A stretch of 33,264 bases of DNA, from positions 1 through 33,264 of the forward strand of contig NZ_MDCR01000346.1 of NCBI RefSeq assembly GCF_001723055.1. The letters run 5' to 3'. Below the pieces are notes generated by a model that saw only the letters and a program-made list of their open reading frames with translations, ran no database searches and had not been told where the DNA came from. The translations under genes and the position numbers were made by a program. This DNA comes from Streptomyces niveus (GTDB taxonomy: Bacteria; Actinomycetota; Actinomycetes; Streptomycetales; Streptomycetaceae). How positions within the stretch are numbered: position 1 is the first letter of the stretch; each line of letters opens with the position of its first letter. Of the stretch, positions 24,305 to 32,653 are shown one piece after another.

Positions 24305-26572
24305 TTGGCAGCAGTCGCGCGGTGGTGCGTCAGGCACCGGCTCCTGGTGGTGCTCCTGTGGCTGCTCGCCCTCGGCTCCACCGGCACCGCCGCCGTCGTG
24401 GCCGGGACCTCGTACTCCAACGACTACGAGGCTCCCGGCACCGAGTCCGGCCACGCCGTCGACCTCCTGAAGACCGGCTTCCCCGACCGCAGCGGCGACA
24501 GCGACACCGTCGTCTGGCACAGCGAACGCGGCTCCGTCCGCGCGGACGACATCGAAGTGCGCATGGGCGTCACGCTCGGTGAGATCGCCAAGCTGCCCGG
24601 AGTGGCGGGCGTGATGAGCCCCTACGTCATCACCGGCGGCGCCGGGGCGCCCTCGCAGGCGTCCGGCCCCGACGACGGCGAAGGGGTCCGCCAGATCAGC
24701 GAGGACGGCCGCACCGCCTTCGCCGTGGTGACCTTCGACAAACAGGTCGACGACATCCCCGTCGCCCAGGCCCAGGCTGTCGTGGACACGGCGAAGAAGG
24801 CGGCCACCGACGATCTCCAGGTGGAGGTCGGCGGCGGCGCCGTCGCCCTCACCGAGGGCACCACGGCGCACACGGCGGAGATCGTCGGTGTCGCCATCGC
24901 CGCCGTGGTCCTCTTCCTCGCCTTCGGCTCGCTCGCGGCCAGCCTGCTGCCCATCGCGACCGCCCTGGTCTCCGTCGGGACGGCGTACGCGGGCATCGCG
25001 CTCCTCGGCCACGTCATGACCGTGGCCGACTTCGCGCCGATGCTCGGTCTGCTCGTCGGGCTCGGCGTCGGCATCGACTACGCGCTGTTCATCGTCACCA
25101 GACACCGGAAGGGCCTCAAACAGGGCCTGACGGTCACCGAGGCCGCCACCGAGGCCGTCGCCACCACGGGGCGCGCCGTGGTCTTCGCCGGAGCCACCGT
25201 CTGTATCGCGCTCCTCGGCATGCTGGTGCTGCGCCTCAGCTTCCTCAACGGCGTCGCCATCGCCGCCTCGCTCACCGTCGCGCTGACGGTCGCCGCCGCC
25301 GTGACCCTGCTGCCGGCCCTGCTCTCGTACGCCGGGACGCGCGTGCTGAGCCGCCGCGAGCGCGTCCGGCTCGCCGAACACGGGCCCCGGCCCGAACTGC
25401 CCACCGGATTCGCCGCCCGCTGGTCCGCCTTCGTGGAACGCCACCCACGGCTGCTCGGCGTCGCCGCCGTGGTCGTGATGGCGGTGCTCGCCCTGCCGAC
25501 GTTCTCGCTCCATCTGGGAACCTCCGACCAGGGCAACAACGCGGCGTCCACCACCACCCGGCAGGCGTACGACCGGCTCGCCGAGGGCTTCGGCCCCGGC
25601 GTCAACGGCCCGCTGACCCTCGTCGCCGAGCTGGACGGCGCCGACGACCGGCTCGCGATGGACCAACTGCCCAACACGCTGCGCGAGTCGAGGGGCGTCG
25701 CCTCCGTCGGGCCGATCGTCTTCAGCGGCAGCGGCGACCGGGCCCTGCTCACCGTGGTCCCCACGTCCGAGCCCCAGTCGAAGGCCACCAGCGACCTCGT
25801 CGACCGCCTCCGTACGGAGGTACTGCCCCGCGCCCAGGACGGCACCTCCCTGGACGTGTCCGTCGGCGGGGTCACGGCCAGCTACGACGACTTCGCCGAC
25901 GTCGTCGTCGGCAAACTGCCGCTGTTCGTCGGCGTCGTCGTCGCCCTCGGCTGTCTGCTGCTCCTGGTCGCCTTCCGCTCCGTCGGCATCCCACTGAAGG
26001 CGGCGGTGATGAACATCGCCGCGGTCGCCTCGTCGTTCGGGATCGTCGTCGCGATCTTCCAGTGGGGGTGGGGGAGTGAACTCCTCGGCCTCGGCAGCGC
26101 GGGTCCCATCGAGCCGTTCCTGCCCGTGATCATGGTCTCGGTCCTCTTCGGCCTGTCCATGGACTACCAGGTCTTCCTGGTGAGCCGTATGTACGAGGAG
26201 TGGCTGGCGACCGGCGACAACAAACGGGCCGTACGGGTCGGCCTCGCCGAGACCGGCCGCGTCATCAACTCGGCCGCCGTGATCATGATTTCGGTCTTCC
26301 TCGCCTTCGTCCTCAGCGGGGACCGCGTCATCGCGATGTTCGGCATCGGGCTCGCCGCCGCCGTCGCGCTGGACGCCTTCGTCCTCCGTACACTCCTCGT
26401 GCCCGCCCTGATGCACCTGCTGGGCGGCGCCAACTGGTGGCTGCCGAGCTGGCTGGAACGCCGGCTGCCGCGCATCAGCATCGAGGCGCCCGCCGGCGAC
26501 GGCACCGCGTCTGGGAAGATCCCCGCGCGGCGCGAAGTGCACGCGGAGCGGGTGGAGCACGCGCCGCGGTGA
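24305..26572 (+). CDS. MMPL-family RND transporter
   Basis: A 755-residue inner-membrane exporter of the MMPL branch of the RND superfamily, driven by the proton gradient. GGGGAG lies 7 nt before the TTG start at 24305. The topology is the usual duplicated one: one helix, a periplasmic domain of about 140 residues, then five helices, repeated. The proton-relay Asp-Tyr pairs are intact in both halves: Asp258 in GLGVGIDYALFIVTRHR and Asp620 in LFGLSMDYQVFLVSR. Relatives export lipids, siderophores or polyketide-type compounds; the cargo here is unknown. It follows the phospholipase by 128 bp on the same strand, but functional coupling is only a guess. The GNAT gene begins 39 bp after its stop. 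Confidence 0.93.
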   Translation: MAAVARWCVRHRLLVVLLWLLALGSTGTAAVVAGTSYSNDYEAPGTESGHAVDLLKTGFPDRSGDSDTVVWHSERGSVRADDIEVRMGVTLGEIAKLPGVAGVMSPYVITGGAGAPSQASGPDDGEGVRQISEDGRTAFAVVTFDKQVDDIPVAQAQAVVDTAKKAATDDLQVEVGGGAVALTEGTTAHTAEIVGVAIAAVVLFLAFGSLAASLLPIATALVSVGTAYAGIALLGHVMTVADFAPMLGLLVGLGVGIDYALFIVTRHRKGLKQGLTVTEAATEAVATTGRAVVFAGATVCIALLGMLVLRLSFLNGVAIAASLTVALTVAAAVTLLPALLSYAGTRVLSRRERVRLAEHGPRPELPTGFAARWSAFVERHPRLLGVAAVVVMAVLALPTFSLHLGTSDQGNNAASTTTRQAYDRLAEGFGPGVNGPLTLVAELDGADDRLAMDQLPNTLRESRGVASVGPIVFSGSGDRALLTVVPTSEPQSKATSDLVDRLRTEVLPRAQDGTSLDVSVGGVTASYDDFADVVVGKLPLFVGVVVALGCLLLLVAFRSVGIPLKAAVMNIAAVASSFGIVVAIFQWGWGSELLGLGSAGPIEPFLPVIMVSVLFGLSMDYQVFLVSRMYEEWLATGDNKRAVRVGLAETGRVINSAAVIMISVFLAFVLSGDRVIAMFGIGLAAAVALDAFVLRTLLVPALMHLLGGANWWLPSWLERRLPRISIEAPAGDGTASGKIPARREVHAERVEHAPR

Positions 26573-26611
26573 GTGGGCCGCCACTGGACCGAACGGATCG
26601 AAGGAAGTGCG

Positions 26612-27175
26612 ATGTTCGCGATATCACTGGGTGACGACGGGGCGGAACTGAGACCGCTGGAGCCCTGGCAGGCCGAGGAGTTCCTCGCACACATGGACCG
26701 GGCGAGGGAACTGGTCGACGTGCACGTCGGGCTCGCCCAGGCCGTGTCCGACCTCGAATCGGCGCGGACGTTCCTCCTCAGGTACGCCGAGAAGCAGGCC
26801 GCCGACGCCGGGCGGATCTACGGGATCTGGCTCGACGGCACCCTCGTCGGCGGAGTGATGTTCCGGCTCTTCGACGCGGCCCAGGGCACCTGCGAGGTCG
26901 GCTGCTGGCTCGAACCGGCGGCCACGGGGCGCGGACTGGTGACCCGCGCGGTGCGGGTGCTCATCGACTGGGCGGTGGACCGGCGCGGCATCCACCGCGT
27001 GGAGTGGGTGGTGTCGTCGGCGAACGTGGCGAGCATCCGAACCGCGGAGCGCCTCGGACTGCGGCGCGACGGCGTGCTGCGCTCGGCGGGCGTCCATCAC
27101 GGGCTCCGGCAGGACCACGAGATCTGGTCCGTACTCGCTCCCGAGTGGCGTGAGCTGCGACGGCACACCAATTGA
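26612..27175 (+). CDS. GNAT acetyltransferase (RimJ/RimL type)
   Basis: A 187-residue acetyl-CoA-dependent N-acetyltransferase. ATG 26612 has AAGGA 6 nt upstream and is preferred over the GTG at 26573. The acceptor half begins LRPLEPWQAEEFLAHM. Motif A is seen as CEVGCWLEPAATGRGLVTRA, with the acetyl-CoA pyrophosphate loop in TGRGLV. Motif B follows with RVEWVVSSANVASIRTAERLGLRRDG, characteristic of the RimJ/RimL group acting on ribosomal-protein N-termini or small amines. The substrate is unknown. It is 39 bp downstream of the MMPL gene, so joint transcription is plausible. Confidence 0.9.
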   Translation: MFAISLGDDGAELRPLEPWQAEEFLAHMDRARELVDVHVGLAQAVSDLESARTFLLRYAEKQAADAGRIYGIWLDGTLVGGVMFRLFDAAQGTCEVGCWLEPAATGRGLVTRAVRVLIDWAVDRRGIHRVEWVVSSANVASIRTAERLGLRRDGVLRSAGVHHGLRQDHEIWSVLAPEWRELRRHTN

Positions 27176-27208
27176 CGAAACTCTCATGGATCTCTCATAC
27201 GGGCCGCC

Positions 27209-27214
27209 TACCGT
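27209..27214 (+). promoter_or_regulatory. Possible -10 element for the acidic membrane protein gene
   Basis: TACCGT ends 7 nt before the ATG at 27222 with no Shine-Dalgarno between, the same layout as at 7661-7666, suggesting a leaderless transcript. A TTGACG at 27172-27177 is a good -35, but it is 31 bp away from this -10. It would instead pair with TCATAC at 27195-27200 (17 bp). Confidence 0.4.
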
Positions 27215-27221
27215 GCGGCGC

Positions 27222-27872
27222 ATGAACCCCACGACCAAGCCAGAGAAGTCCGCTGACGACAGCGGCGACAACGAGGCGGAGCGCGCCGTCACGGCTACTG
27301 CCGAGAAGAACGACGCGCCGGGCCCGAACCTGGCCAAAGAGCCTGGGGAGACCCCTGAGGCGGGCCGTACCGACGGCGCCGACGGCGTTGACGGTGACGG
27401 AGCCTCGGACGCCGACGGGGACGACGGTGACGTGCTGGGCGACGACCTGGACGGCGAGTACACCCCGCCGCCCTCCAGCGGCCTCGCGGCGGCGTCCGCG
27501 GCGCTCGTCTCCCTGCTGCTCTCGCTCGTCTCGCTCATCGGCACCTGGTCCGGCAAGGTGATCTCCGAGCGCGAGACGCTCGTGGGCCAGATCGACCTCG
27601 GCCAGACCGGCACGGCCGAGCAGCAGATCTCCGAGATCTACGGCGACGCCTGGCACGCCATCGCGCTGACCAACGGCATCTTCGCGGTACTGGCGCTGAT
27701 CGCCGGCCTGGTCGCGCTCGGCCTGCCGCAGCGCAAGAGCTGGGTGCGGCCGTTCGCCGTGGCCGGTCTCGTGCTCGCCGCGCTCGGCCTGCTGATCTCC
27801 GTGGGCATGTACTTCGACGTCTTCGTGTCCCTGCCGGAGCCGCCCCCGGCCCAGGCCCCGCCGGCCGGCTGA
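27222..27872 (+). CDS. Hypothetical membrane protein with acidic disordered N-terminus
   Basis: A 216-residue protein of unknown function in two parts. Residues 1-80 are low complexity, very rich in Asp, Gly, Glu and Ala (for example DADGDDGDVLGDDLDGEY) and probably disordered. Residues about 85-216 carry three hydrophobic segments: AAASAALVSLLLSLVSLIGTW, IALTNGIFAVLALIAGLVAL and FAVAGLVLAALGLLISVGMY. A roughly 35-residue loop between the first two (KVISERETLVGQIDLGQ...) is probably extracytoplasmic. The C-terminus is Pro-rich. The acidic segment would lie in the cytoplasm or be a partner-binding tail. It stands alone, between a GNAT gene and a strong terminator. Confidence 0.82.
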   Translation: MNPTTKPEKSADDSGDNEAERAVTATAEKNDAPGPNLAKEPGETPEAGRTDGADGVDGDGASDADGDDGDVLGDDLDGEYTPPPSSGLAAASAALVSLLLSLVSLIGTWSGKVISERETLVGQIDLGQTGTAEQQISEIYGDAWHAIALTNGIFAVLALIAGLVALGLPQRKSWVRPFAVAGLVLAALGLLISVGMYFDVFVSLPEPPPAQAPPAG

Positions 27873-27887
27873 GCCGGGCGGAGCACG

Positions 27888-27905
27888 GCCCAGGACGTCC
27901 TGGGC
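27888..27905. repeat. 18-bp perfect palindrome
   Basis: GCCCAGGACGTCCTGGGC reads the same on both strands and begins 15 bp after the stop of the acidic membrane protein gene, just before its terminator hairpin. It could be part of a compound terminator or a protein-binding site. Confidence 0.7.
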
Positions 27906-27914
27906 ACGGACCCG

Positions 27915-27954
27915 GAAGGGCCGGGCGGGGCCTTAGGCTCCCGCCCGGCCCTTC
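27915..27954 (+). terminator. Strong hairpin after the acidic membrane protein gene
   Basis: GAAGGGCCGGGCGGG (27915-27929) pairs perfectly with CCCGCCCGGCCCTTC (27940-27954), a 15-bp stem with a 10-nt loop in which three further pairs can form. No T-tract follows. A clear factor-independent terminator candidate. Confidence 0.75.
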
Positions 27955-28079
27955 GTCCGTCCGCCTAAGGCCCCCGCGCCGCGAAGATGCGGCACTCTCC
28001 CGATGCGTACGCACCCCCTGGGAGACGAGTGTTGAGGCATCGCAGGACGCCGAAGCACTTCGTGACAAGGGGAGTCGAG

Positions 28080-28253
28080 ATGTTCGATTACGAGATGCAC
28101 CAGCTGCGGGCGGCCGAGCTGATCCGTCAGGCCGACGACCGGCGGCTGATCCGCCAGGTCCGCCAGGCCCGTAAGGAGGCCGCGCGCAGCGCCCGCGACA
28201 AGGGCGAGGGGCGGGTGGAATCGCTCCGGGGCCGGTTCACGAGGGCGGCGTGA
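28080..28253 (+). CDS. 57-aa basic helical protein of unknown function
   Basis: A small gene with a good ribosome site (AAGGGGAG, 5 nt before ATG 28080). The 57 residues are strongly charged and predicted largely alpha-helical: MFDYEMHQLRAAELIRQADD, then an Arg/Gln/Lys-rich stretch with repeated RQVRQARKEA-like spacing, ending in GRFTRAA. Arg and Lys make up nearly a third, so nucleic-acid or acidic-partner binding is conceivable, but no motif proves it. I do not recognise a family, though short proteins of this pattern are familiar in streptomycete genomes. A strong hairpin lies 52 bp after the stop, separating it from the large LuxR regulator. An upstream in-frame ATG (27987) lacks a ribosome site. 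Confidence 0.75.
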   Translation: MFDYEMHQLRAAELIRQADDRRLIRQVRQARKEAARSARDKGEGRVESLRGRFTRAA

Positions 28254-28305
28254 CGGGCGGCGTGCGGAGATGGCCGCCCGCCCCGACCTCCTGAAGAAGC
28301 CGCAC

Positions 28306-28348
28306 CGGCGGTCGCCGCATGTGCCACCGGCCCATGCGGCGACCGCCG
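28306..28348 (+). terminator. Perfect 16-bp hairpin before the LuxR regulator
   Basis: CGGCGGTCGCCGCATG (28306-28321) and CATGCGGCGACCGCCG (28333-28348) pair perfectly around an 11-nt loop. It lies 52 bp after the 57-aa gene and 48 bp before the preferred regulator start. It may terminate the small gene, act as an attenuator, or be an operator. Its presence argues against the far-upstream regulator start at 28270, which would place it inside coding sequence. Confidence 0.65.
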
Positions 28349-28382
28349 CGATAACGAGTGCCGCACTGTCGTACCCCTGTGC

Positions 28383-28388
28383 GATGCT
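28383..28388 (+). promoter_or_regulatory. Possible -10 element of the LuxR regulator
   Basis: GATGCT shares the conserved A and final T of TANNNT and ends 7 nt before GTG 28396, consistent with a leaderless start. The -35 is unclear (GTGCCG at 28358-28363 is 19 bp away). Confidence 0.3.
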
Positions 28389-28395
28389 CGGGACC

Positions 28396-31300
28396 GTGGA
28401 GACCAAGTCAGTCAGTCCGGTGTTCGTCGGTCGCGACGGCGAGCTGACCGTACTCACCGATGCGCTCGCCCGCGCCGCCGCCGGCGAGCCGCAGGCGCTG
28501 CTCGTCGGCGGTGAGGCGGGGGTCGGCAAGACCCGGCTCATCGAGGAGCTGATCTCCCGCGCGTGCCGTGACAACGCGGTCGTCGCGGTCGGCGGCTGTG
28601 TGGAGATCGGCGGCGACGGACTGCCCTTCGCGCCCTTCTCCGCCGCCCTGCGCGGCCTGCGGCGGCTGCTTCCCGAGGAGATCGCCTCGGCGGCCGAGGG
28701 CCAGGAGGGCGAACTGGCCAGGATCCTCCCCGAATTGGGCCCCTCGGCCGGCGGCGCCCTCGGTGAGCACGGCACGGCCAGCCTCTTCGAACTGACCGTC
28801 CGGCTGCTGGAGCGCCTCGCCGCCGACCGCACCGTCGTCCTCGTCCTGGAGGACCTGCACTGGGCGGACGCCTCCACCCGCCATCTGCTCGCCTATCTGT
28901 TCCGTACGCTGCGCCGCGGCCGGCTCCTGGTCATCGCCAGCTACCGCGCCGACGACGTCCACCGCAGACACCCGCTGCGCCCGCTCCTGGCGGAGCTGGA
29001 CCGGCTGCGTACGGTCACCAGGGTCGAGCTCTCCCGCTTCAACCGCGCCGAGGTCCGGGGGCAACTGCGCGGCATCTTCGGGGACGAGCCGGATCCGCAA
29101 CGCGTCGACGAGATCTTCGGGCGCTCCGACGGCAACGCGTTCTTCGTGGAGGAGCTGGCCGTCGCCGTCGAGTCCGGCTGCCGTTCCGGGCTCACCGACT
29201 CACTGCGCGACCTGCTGCTCGTCCGCGTCGAGACCCTGCCGGAGAACGCCCAGCGGGTGGCCCGGATCGTCGCCGAGGGCGGCGCCCGGGTCGAGTTCCC
29301 CCTGCTGCTGGCCGTCGCGCAGCTCTCCGAGGACGACCTGATCGAGGCGCTGCGGGCCGCCGTCGGCGCCAACATCCTTCTCACCACGGCGGACGGCGAC
29401 GGCTACCGCTTCCGGCACTCGCTCGTCCGCGAGGCCATCAGCGACGACCTGCTCCCCGGCGAGCGCTCCCGGCTCAACCGCCGCCTCGCCGAGGCCCTGG
29501 AGGCCGACCCCTCCCTCGTACGGGGCGACGAGTGCACCACCCGCCTCGCCGGTTACTGGTACCACGCGCACGACGCGGCGAAAGCCCTGCCCGTCGTCCT
29601 GCTCGCCTCCGTCGAGGCCCGCCGGCGCTACGCGCACGCCGAGCAACTGCGGCTGCTGGAGCGCGCCATGGAGCTGTGGGACGCCGCGCCCGAGGACGTA
29701 CGGGCCTGCCTCAGGCCCCCGGACGACACCGAGGCATACCCGCCCATCGCCGAAGGGGCGAGCGCCCCGCTGCGCTATCTCGACCTGCTCGCCGAGGCGA
29801 CCGTCGCGGCCCGCTTCGGCGGTGAACGGGAGCGAGCCCTGGCGCTGTCCAAGAAGGCCATGCGGGTCCTGGAGACCGTGGACGACCCGCTGCGCGCCGC
29901 CTGGTTCTGGACACAGCGCTCACGGCTCGTACAGCAACTCACACGCGGCGACGGCTGGGACGAACTGGCCACCGCCCAGGACCTGGTACGCGGCCTGCCG
30001 CCGTCCGCCGTGCACGCCTCGGTCCTCTCCGACGTCGCGAGCTGGGGCGCCCTCCACCGGCCGGGCCCCAACAGCCTGGCCGCCGCCGACCGCGCCGTGG
30101 AGTACGCGCGCCTCGTCGGCGCGGAGCACATCGAACTGAACGCCAGACACACCCGCGGCTGGCTCACCACCGAATCGGGATCCATCGAGGAAGGGCTCGC
30201 CGAGATGTACGCGGTACGGGACCGCGTCTTCGAGCTCGGCAACCGCGGCACGCTCGGCATCCTGAGCCGCATCAACATCAACCTGCCGTCCACGCTGGAG
30301 AGCGTGGGCCGCTCCGAGGACGCGGTCGCCGCGGCCGAACTCGGCATCGCCCTCTGCCATCAGCGAGGCCTGTCCGACACCGAGGCCTGGGTCCGGGTCA
30401 ACCTGAGCGAGTCGCTCTTCTCGCTCGGCCGCTGGAACGAGGCCCGCACAGCCGTCGACGAGGCGGCCCAGATCGCCCCCGCCCCCAAGGCGCGTGCCCT
30501 GGTCGCCCTGCGGCGCGCGATGCTCGCCCTCGCTCGCGGCGACGCCGCCGAGGCGACGAGCCAAGTGACCCTGGCCCGCGCGGTCTTCGGCCCGCACGAC
30601 CCACAGCCGCAGCACGTCATCGCGCCGGCCAGGCTGGCGATGATCAGCGCCGCGCAGCAGGGCAGGCTCGCCGAGGCCCGCAGAGAGTTCGAACAGGTCG
30701 CCGCGCAGGGCTTCCCGCCGGGCATGCAGCGGTACGCACTGCCGCTGCTCTGCTCGGCCGCCGCGATGGAAGCTGACGCGCGCGGGCTGCCGGAGGCCGA
30801 CGCCGGGCGGGAGGCGATCCTGGCGATCGTCCGCGACCACGCGAAGCGGCTGCCCGCCGTCGTCCCGATCTGGCGGGCGTACGACCTGATGCTCGAAGCC
30901 GAACTCGCCCGTGCCGACGGCATCGTCGCCCCGAAGCTGTGGGCCCGCGCGGTCGCCGCCTTCGAGACGCTGAACCGGCCGTACGAACTCGCCGACACCC
31001 GCCACCGCTGGGCGGCCGACCTCCTCGCGGCGTCCGCCGACCGGGAACAGGCCACGGCGCTGCTGGTGCAGGCCCACACCGCGGCGAAGCGGCTCGGCGC
31101 CGGACTCCTCGTGGAGCAGACCGAACTCCTCGCCAACCGGGCCCGGATCAGCCTCGCCACCACCCCGAGACTCGCCCCGGCACCCGCCTCCGGGGCCGAC
31201 GCGCTCGGCACACTGGGCCTGACGCCTCGCGAACAGGACGTCCTGCGCCGGGTCGCCGAGGGCCGCAGCAACCGCCAGATCGCCGAGGAGCTCTACATCT

Positions 31301-31446
31301 CGCCCAAGACGGCGAGCGTGCACGTCTCCAACATCCTGGCCAAGCTGGGCGTCTCGGGCCGCACGGAGGCGGCGGCGATGACACACCGCCTGCACCTCTT
31401 CGACGACCTGGAACTGACCCACCCCCAGGGCGTGTCCGCGAAGTAG
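28396..31446 (+). CDS. Large ATP-binding LuxR-family regulator (LAL/MalT-like)
   Basis: A 1016-residue transcription factor of the STAND ATPase type. The N-terminal NTPase domain has Walker A GGEAGVGKT (Lys45) and a Walker B strand VLVLEDLHWAD (acidic pair at 152-153), within an AAA_16-type domain beginning FVGRDGEL. A helical, TPR-like middle region (about 400-900) follows and probably senses a ligand or partner. The LuxR helix-turn-helix is at about 942-1000 (LTPREQDVLRRVAEGRSNRQ and SPKTASVHVSNILAKLG). Start candidates are GTG 28396, ATG 28384 and ATG 28270. I prefer 28396, as it starts just before the domain and follows a -10-like hexamer. Targets are unknown; the gene is a single unit with no cluster beside it. 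Confidence 0.92.
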   Translation: METKSVSPVFVGRDGELTVLTDALARAAAGEPQALLVGGEAGVGKTRLIEELISRACRDNAVVAVGGCVEIGGDGLPFAPFSAALRGLRRLLPEEIASAAEGQEGELARILPELGPSAGGALGEHGTASLFELTVRLLERLAADRTVVLVLEDLHWADASTRHLLAYLFRTLRRGRLLVIASYRADDVHRRHPLRPLLAELDRLRTVTRVELSRFNRAEVRGQLRGIFGDEPDPQRVDEIFGRSDGNAFFVEELAVAVESGCRSGLTDSLRDLLLVRVETLPENAQRVARIVAEGGARVEFPLLLAVAQLSEDDLIEALRAAVGANILLTTADGDGYRFRHSLVREAISDDLLPGERSRLNRRLAEALEADPSLVRGDECTTRLAGYWYHAHDAAKALPVVLLASVEARRRYAHAEQLRLLERAMELWDAAPEDVRACLRPPDDTEAYPPIAEGASAPLRYLDLLAEATVAARFGGERERALALSKKAMRVLETVDDPLRAAWFWTQRSRLVQQLTRGDGWDELATAQDLVRGLPPSAVHASVLSDVASWGALHRPGPNSLAAADRAVEYARLVGAEHIELNARHTRGWLTTESGSIEEGLAEMYAVRDRVFELGNRGTLGILSRININLPSTLESVGRSEDAVAAAELGIALCHQRGLSDTEAWVRVNLSESLFSLGRWNEARTAVDEAAQIAPAPKARALVALRRAMLALARGDAAEATSQVTLARAVFGPHDPQPQHVIAPARLAMISAAQQGRLAEARREFEQVAAQGFPPGMQRYALPLLCSAAAMEADARGLPEADAGREAILAIVRDHAKRLPAVVPIWRAYDLMLEAELARADGIVAPKLWARAVAAFETLNRPYELADTRHRWAADLLAASADREQATALLVQAHTAAKRLGAGLLVEQTELLANRARISLATTPRLAPAPASGADALGTLGLTPREQDVLRRVAEGRSNRQIAEELYISPKTASVHVSNILAKLGVSGRTEAAAMTHRLHLFDDLELTHPQGVSAK

Positions 31447-31483
31447 CCTCGTCCGCCGGACAAGCCCCCCGTACGGCGGGCGG

Positions 31484-32653
31484 TTACGTCACCTCCAGCC
31501 GGAGGATCTTGTCGTCGCCCGGCTTCGGGGTGCCCCGGCCGTCGGTGTTGCTGGTCAGCAGCCAGAGCCCGCCGTCCCCGGTCGCCAGCACCGTACGCAG
31601 CCGCCCGTACTTGCCCTCCAGGAAAGCCTGGGGGGCGGCCGACGGCTTCACGCCGGCCAGCGGGATCCGCCAGAGCCGCTCGCCGCGCAGCGCCGCCATC
31701 CAGATGGACCCCTTGGCGAACGCGATACCGCTCGGCGACGCGTCCTTCGTCCGCCACTCCTCGACCGGATCGACGAACCCCTTCTTCCCGGCCGTGCCCT
31801 CGGCCTCCGGCCAGCCGTAGTTCTTCCCCGGCTCGATCAGATTCAGCTCGTCCCAGGTGTTCTGGCCGAACTCCGACGCCCACAGATGCTTCTCGGAGTC
31901 CCAGGCGAGACCCTGCACATTGCGGTGTCCGTACGTGTACACCACCGAATCGGCCTCCGGATTGCCGTGCACCGGCTGTCCGTCCGGGGTCATCCGCAGG
32001 ATCTTCCCGCCCAGGGACTTCTTGTCCTGTGCGAGGCCCGTCTCACCCGTCTCGCCCGTGCCCGCGTAGAGCATCTTGTCCGGGCCGAAGGCGATCCGGC
32101 CGCCGTTGTGGATGTTGCCCTTGGGGATGCCCCGCAGGATCGTGTCGGGCGCGCCCAACTGCTGGCCCACGGGCCTCTTCGGGTCGTAGAGCATACGCGC
32201 GATGCGATTGTCGGAGTCGGTCGTGAAATACGCGTACACATAGGTGTCCGAGGCGAACGACGGGGAGAGCGCGAGGCCCAGCAGACCTCCCTCGCCGCCG
32301 GGGGAGACCCCGGGCACCGAGCCCACCTCGGTCTTCTTGCCGTTCTTCACATCGACCCGGGTGATCGTCCCCTTGTCGCGCGAGGAGACGAGCAGATCGC
32401 CCTCGGGCAGCGCCGCCAGGCCCCACGGCGAATTGAGGCCCTCGGTCAGCGTGGACACCACCTTCGCCGAGCCCTTCGCGGGCGGCGCCGACGGCTTCGC
32501 CTCGCCGTCCGGAGACGCCGACCCGCCGGACACCGACGCGGACGGGGAACCCGCCGGGCCCGCGGACCGCCCCGTGCCGTCGGAGGACGAGCACGCGGTC
32601 ATCACGAATAGCGCCGCTGCGGCCAACACGGCCGTCACTGGAGCACGTTGCAC
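31484..32653 (-). CDS. PQQ-dependent sugar dehydrogenase-like lipoprotein
   Basis: Predicted exported six-bladed beta-propeller of the soluble glucose/sorbosone dehydrogenase family (PF07995), which oxidises sugars with pyrroloquinoline quinone. From GTG 32653 (GAAGGG 9 nt upstream) the 389-residue protein begins with a lipoprotein signal ending VMTAC, followed by a Ser/Gly/Pro-rich linker of about 45 residues. ATG 32692 would add 13 residues. Family hallmarks are LNSPWGLAALPEGDLLVSSR, GGEGGLLGLALSPSF, the catalytic-histidine segment NIHNGGRIAFGP, YGHRNVQGLAWD and EFGQNTWDELNLIEPGKNYG. It is convergent with the LuxR regulator (37 bp between stops). No PQQ synthesis genes are in the window. 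Family is certain; activity, substrate and cofactor use are not. Confidence 0.9.
   Translation of the reverse strand: MQRAPVTAVLAAAALFVMTACSSSDGTGRSAGPAGSPSASVSGGSASPDGEAKPSAPPAKGSAKVVSTLTEGLNSPWGLAALPEGDLLVSSRDKGTITRVDVKNGKKTEVGSVPGVSPGGEGGLLGLALSPSFASDTYVYAYFTTDSDNRIARMLYDPKRPVGQQLGAPDTILRGIPKGNIHNGGRIAFGPDKMLYAGTGETGETGLAQDKKSLGGKILRMTPDGQPVHGNPEADSVVYTYGHRNVQGLAWDSEKHLWASEFGQNTWDELNLIEPGKNYGWPEAEGTAGKKGFVDPVEEWRTKDASPSGIAFAKGSIWMAALRGERLWRIPLAGVKPSAAPQAFLEGKYGRLRTVLATGDGGLWLLTSNTDGRGTPKPGDDKILRLEVT

Noticed and set aside
25812..25825. Palindrome CCTCCGTACGGAGG inside the MMPL gene
   Set aside because: GTAC-centred palindromes of this kind recur in high-GC streptomycete coding sequence (a 12-bp relative is at 7227-7238), and this one is within a conserved frame.
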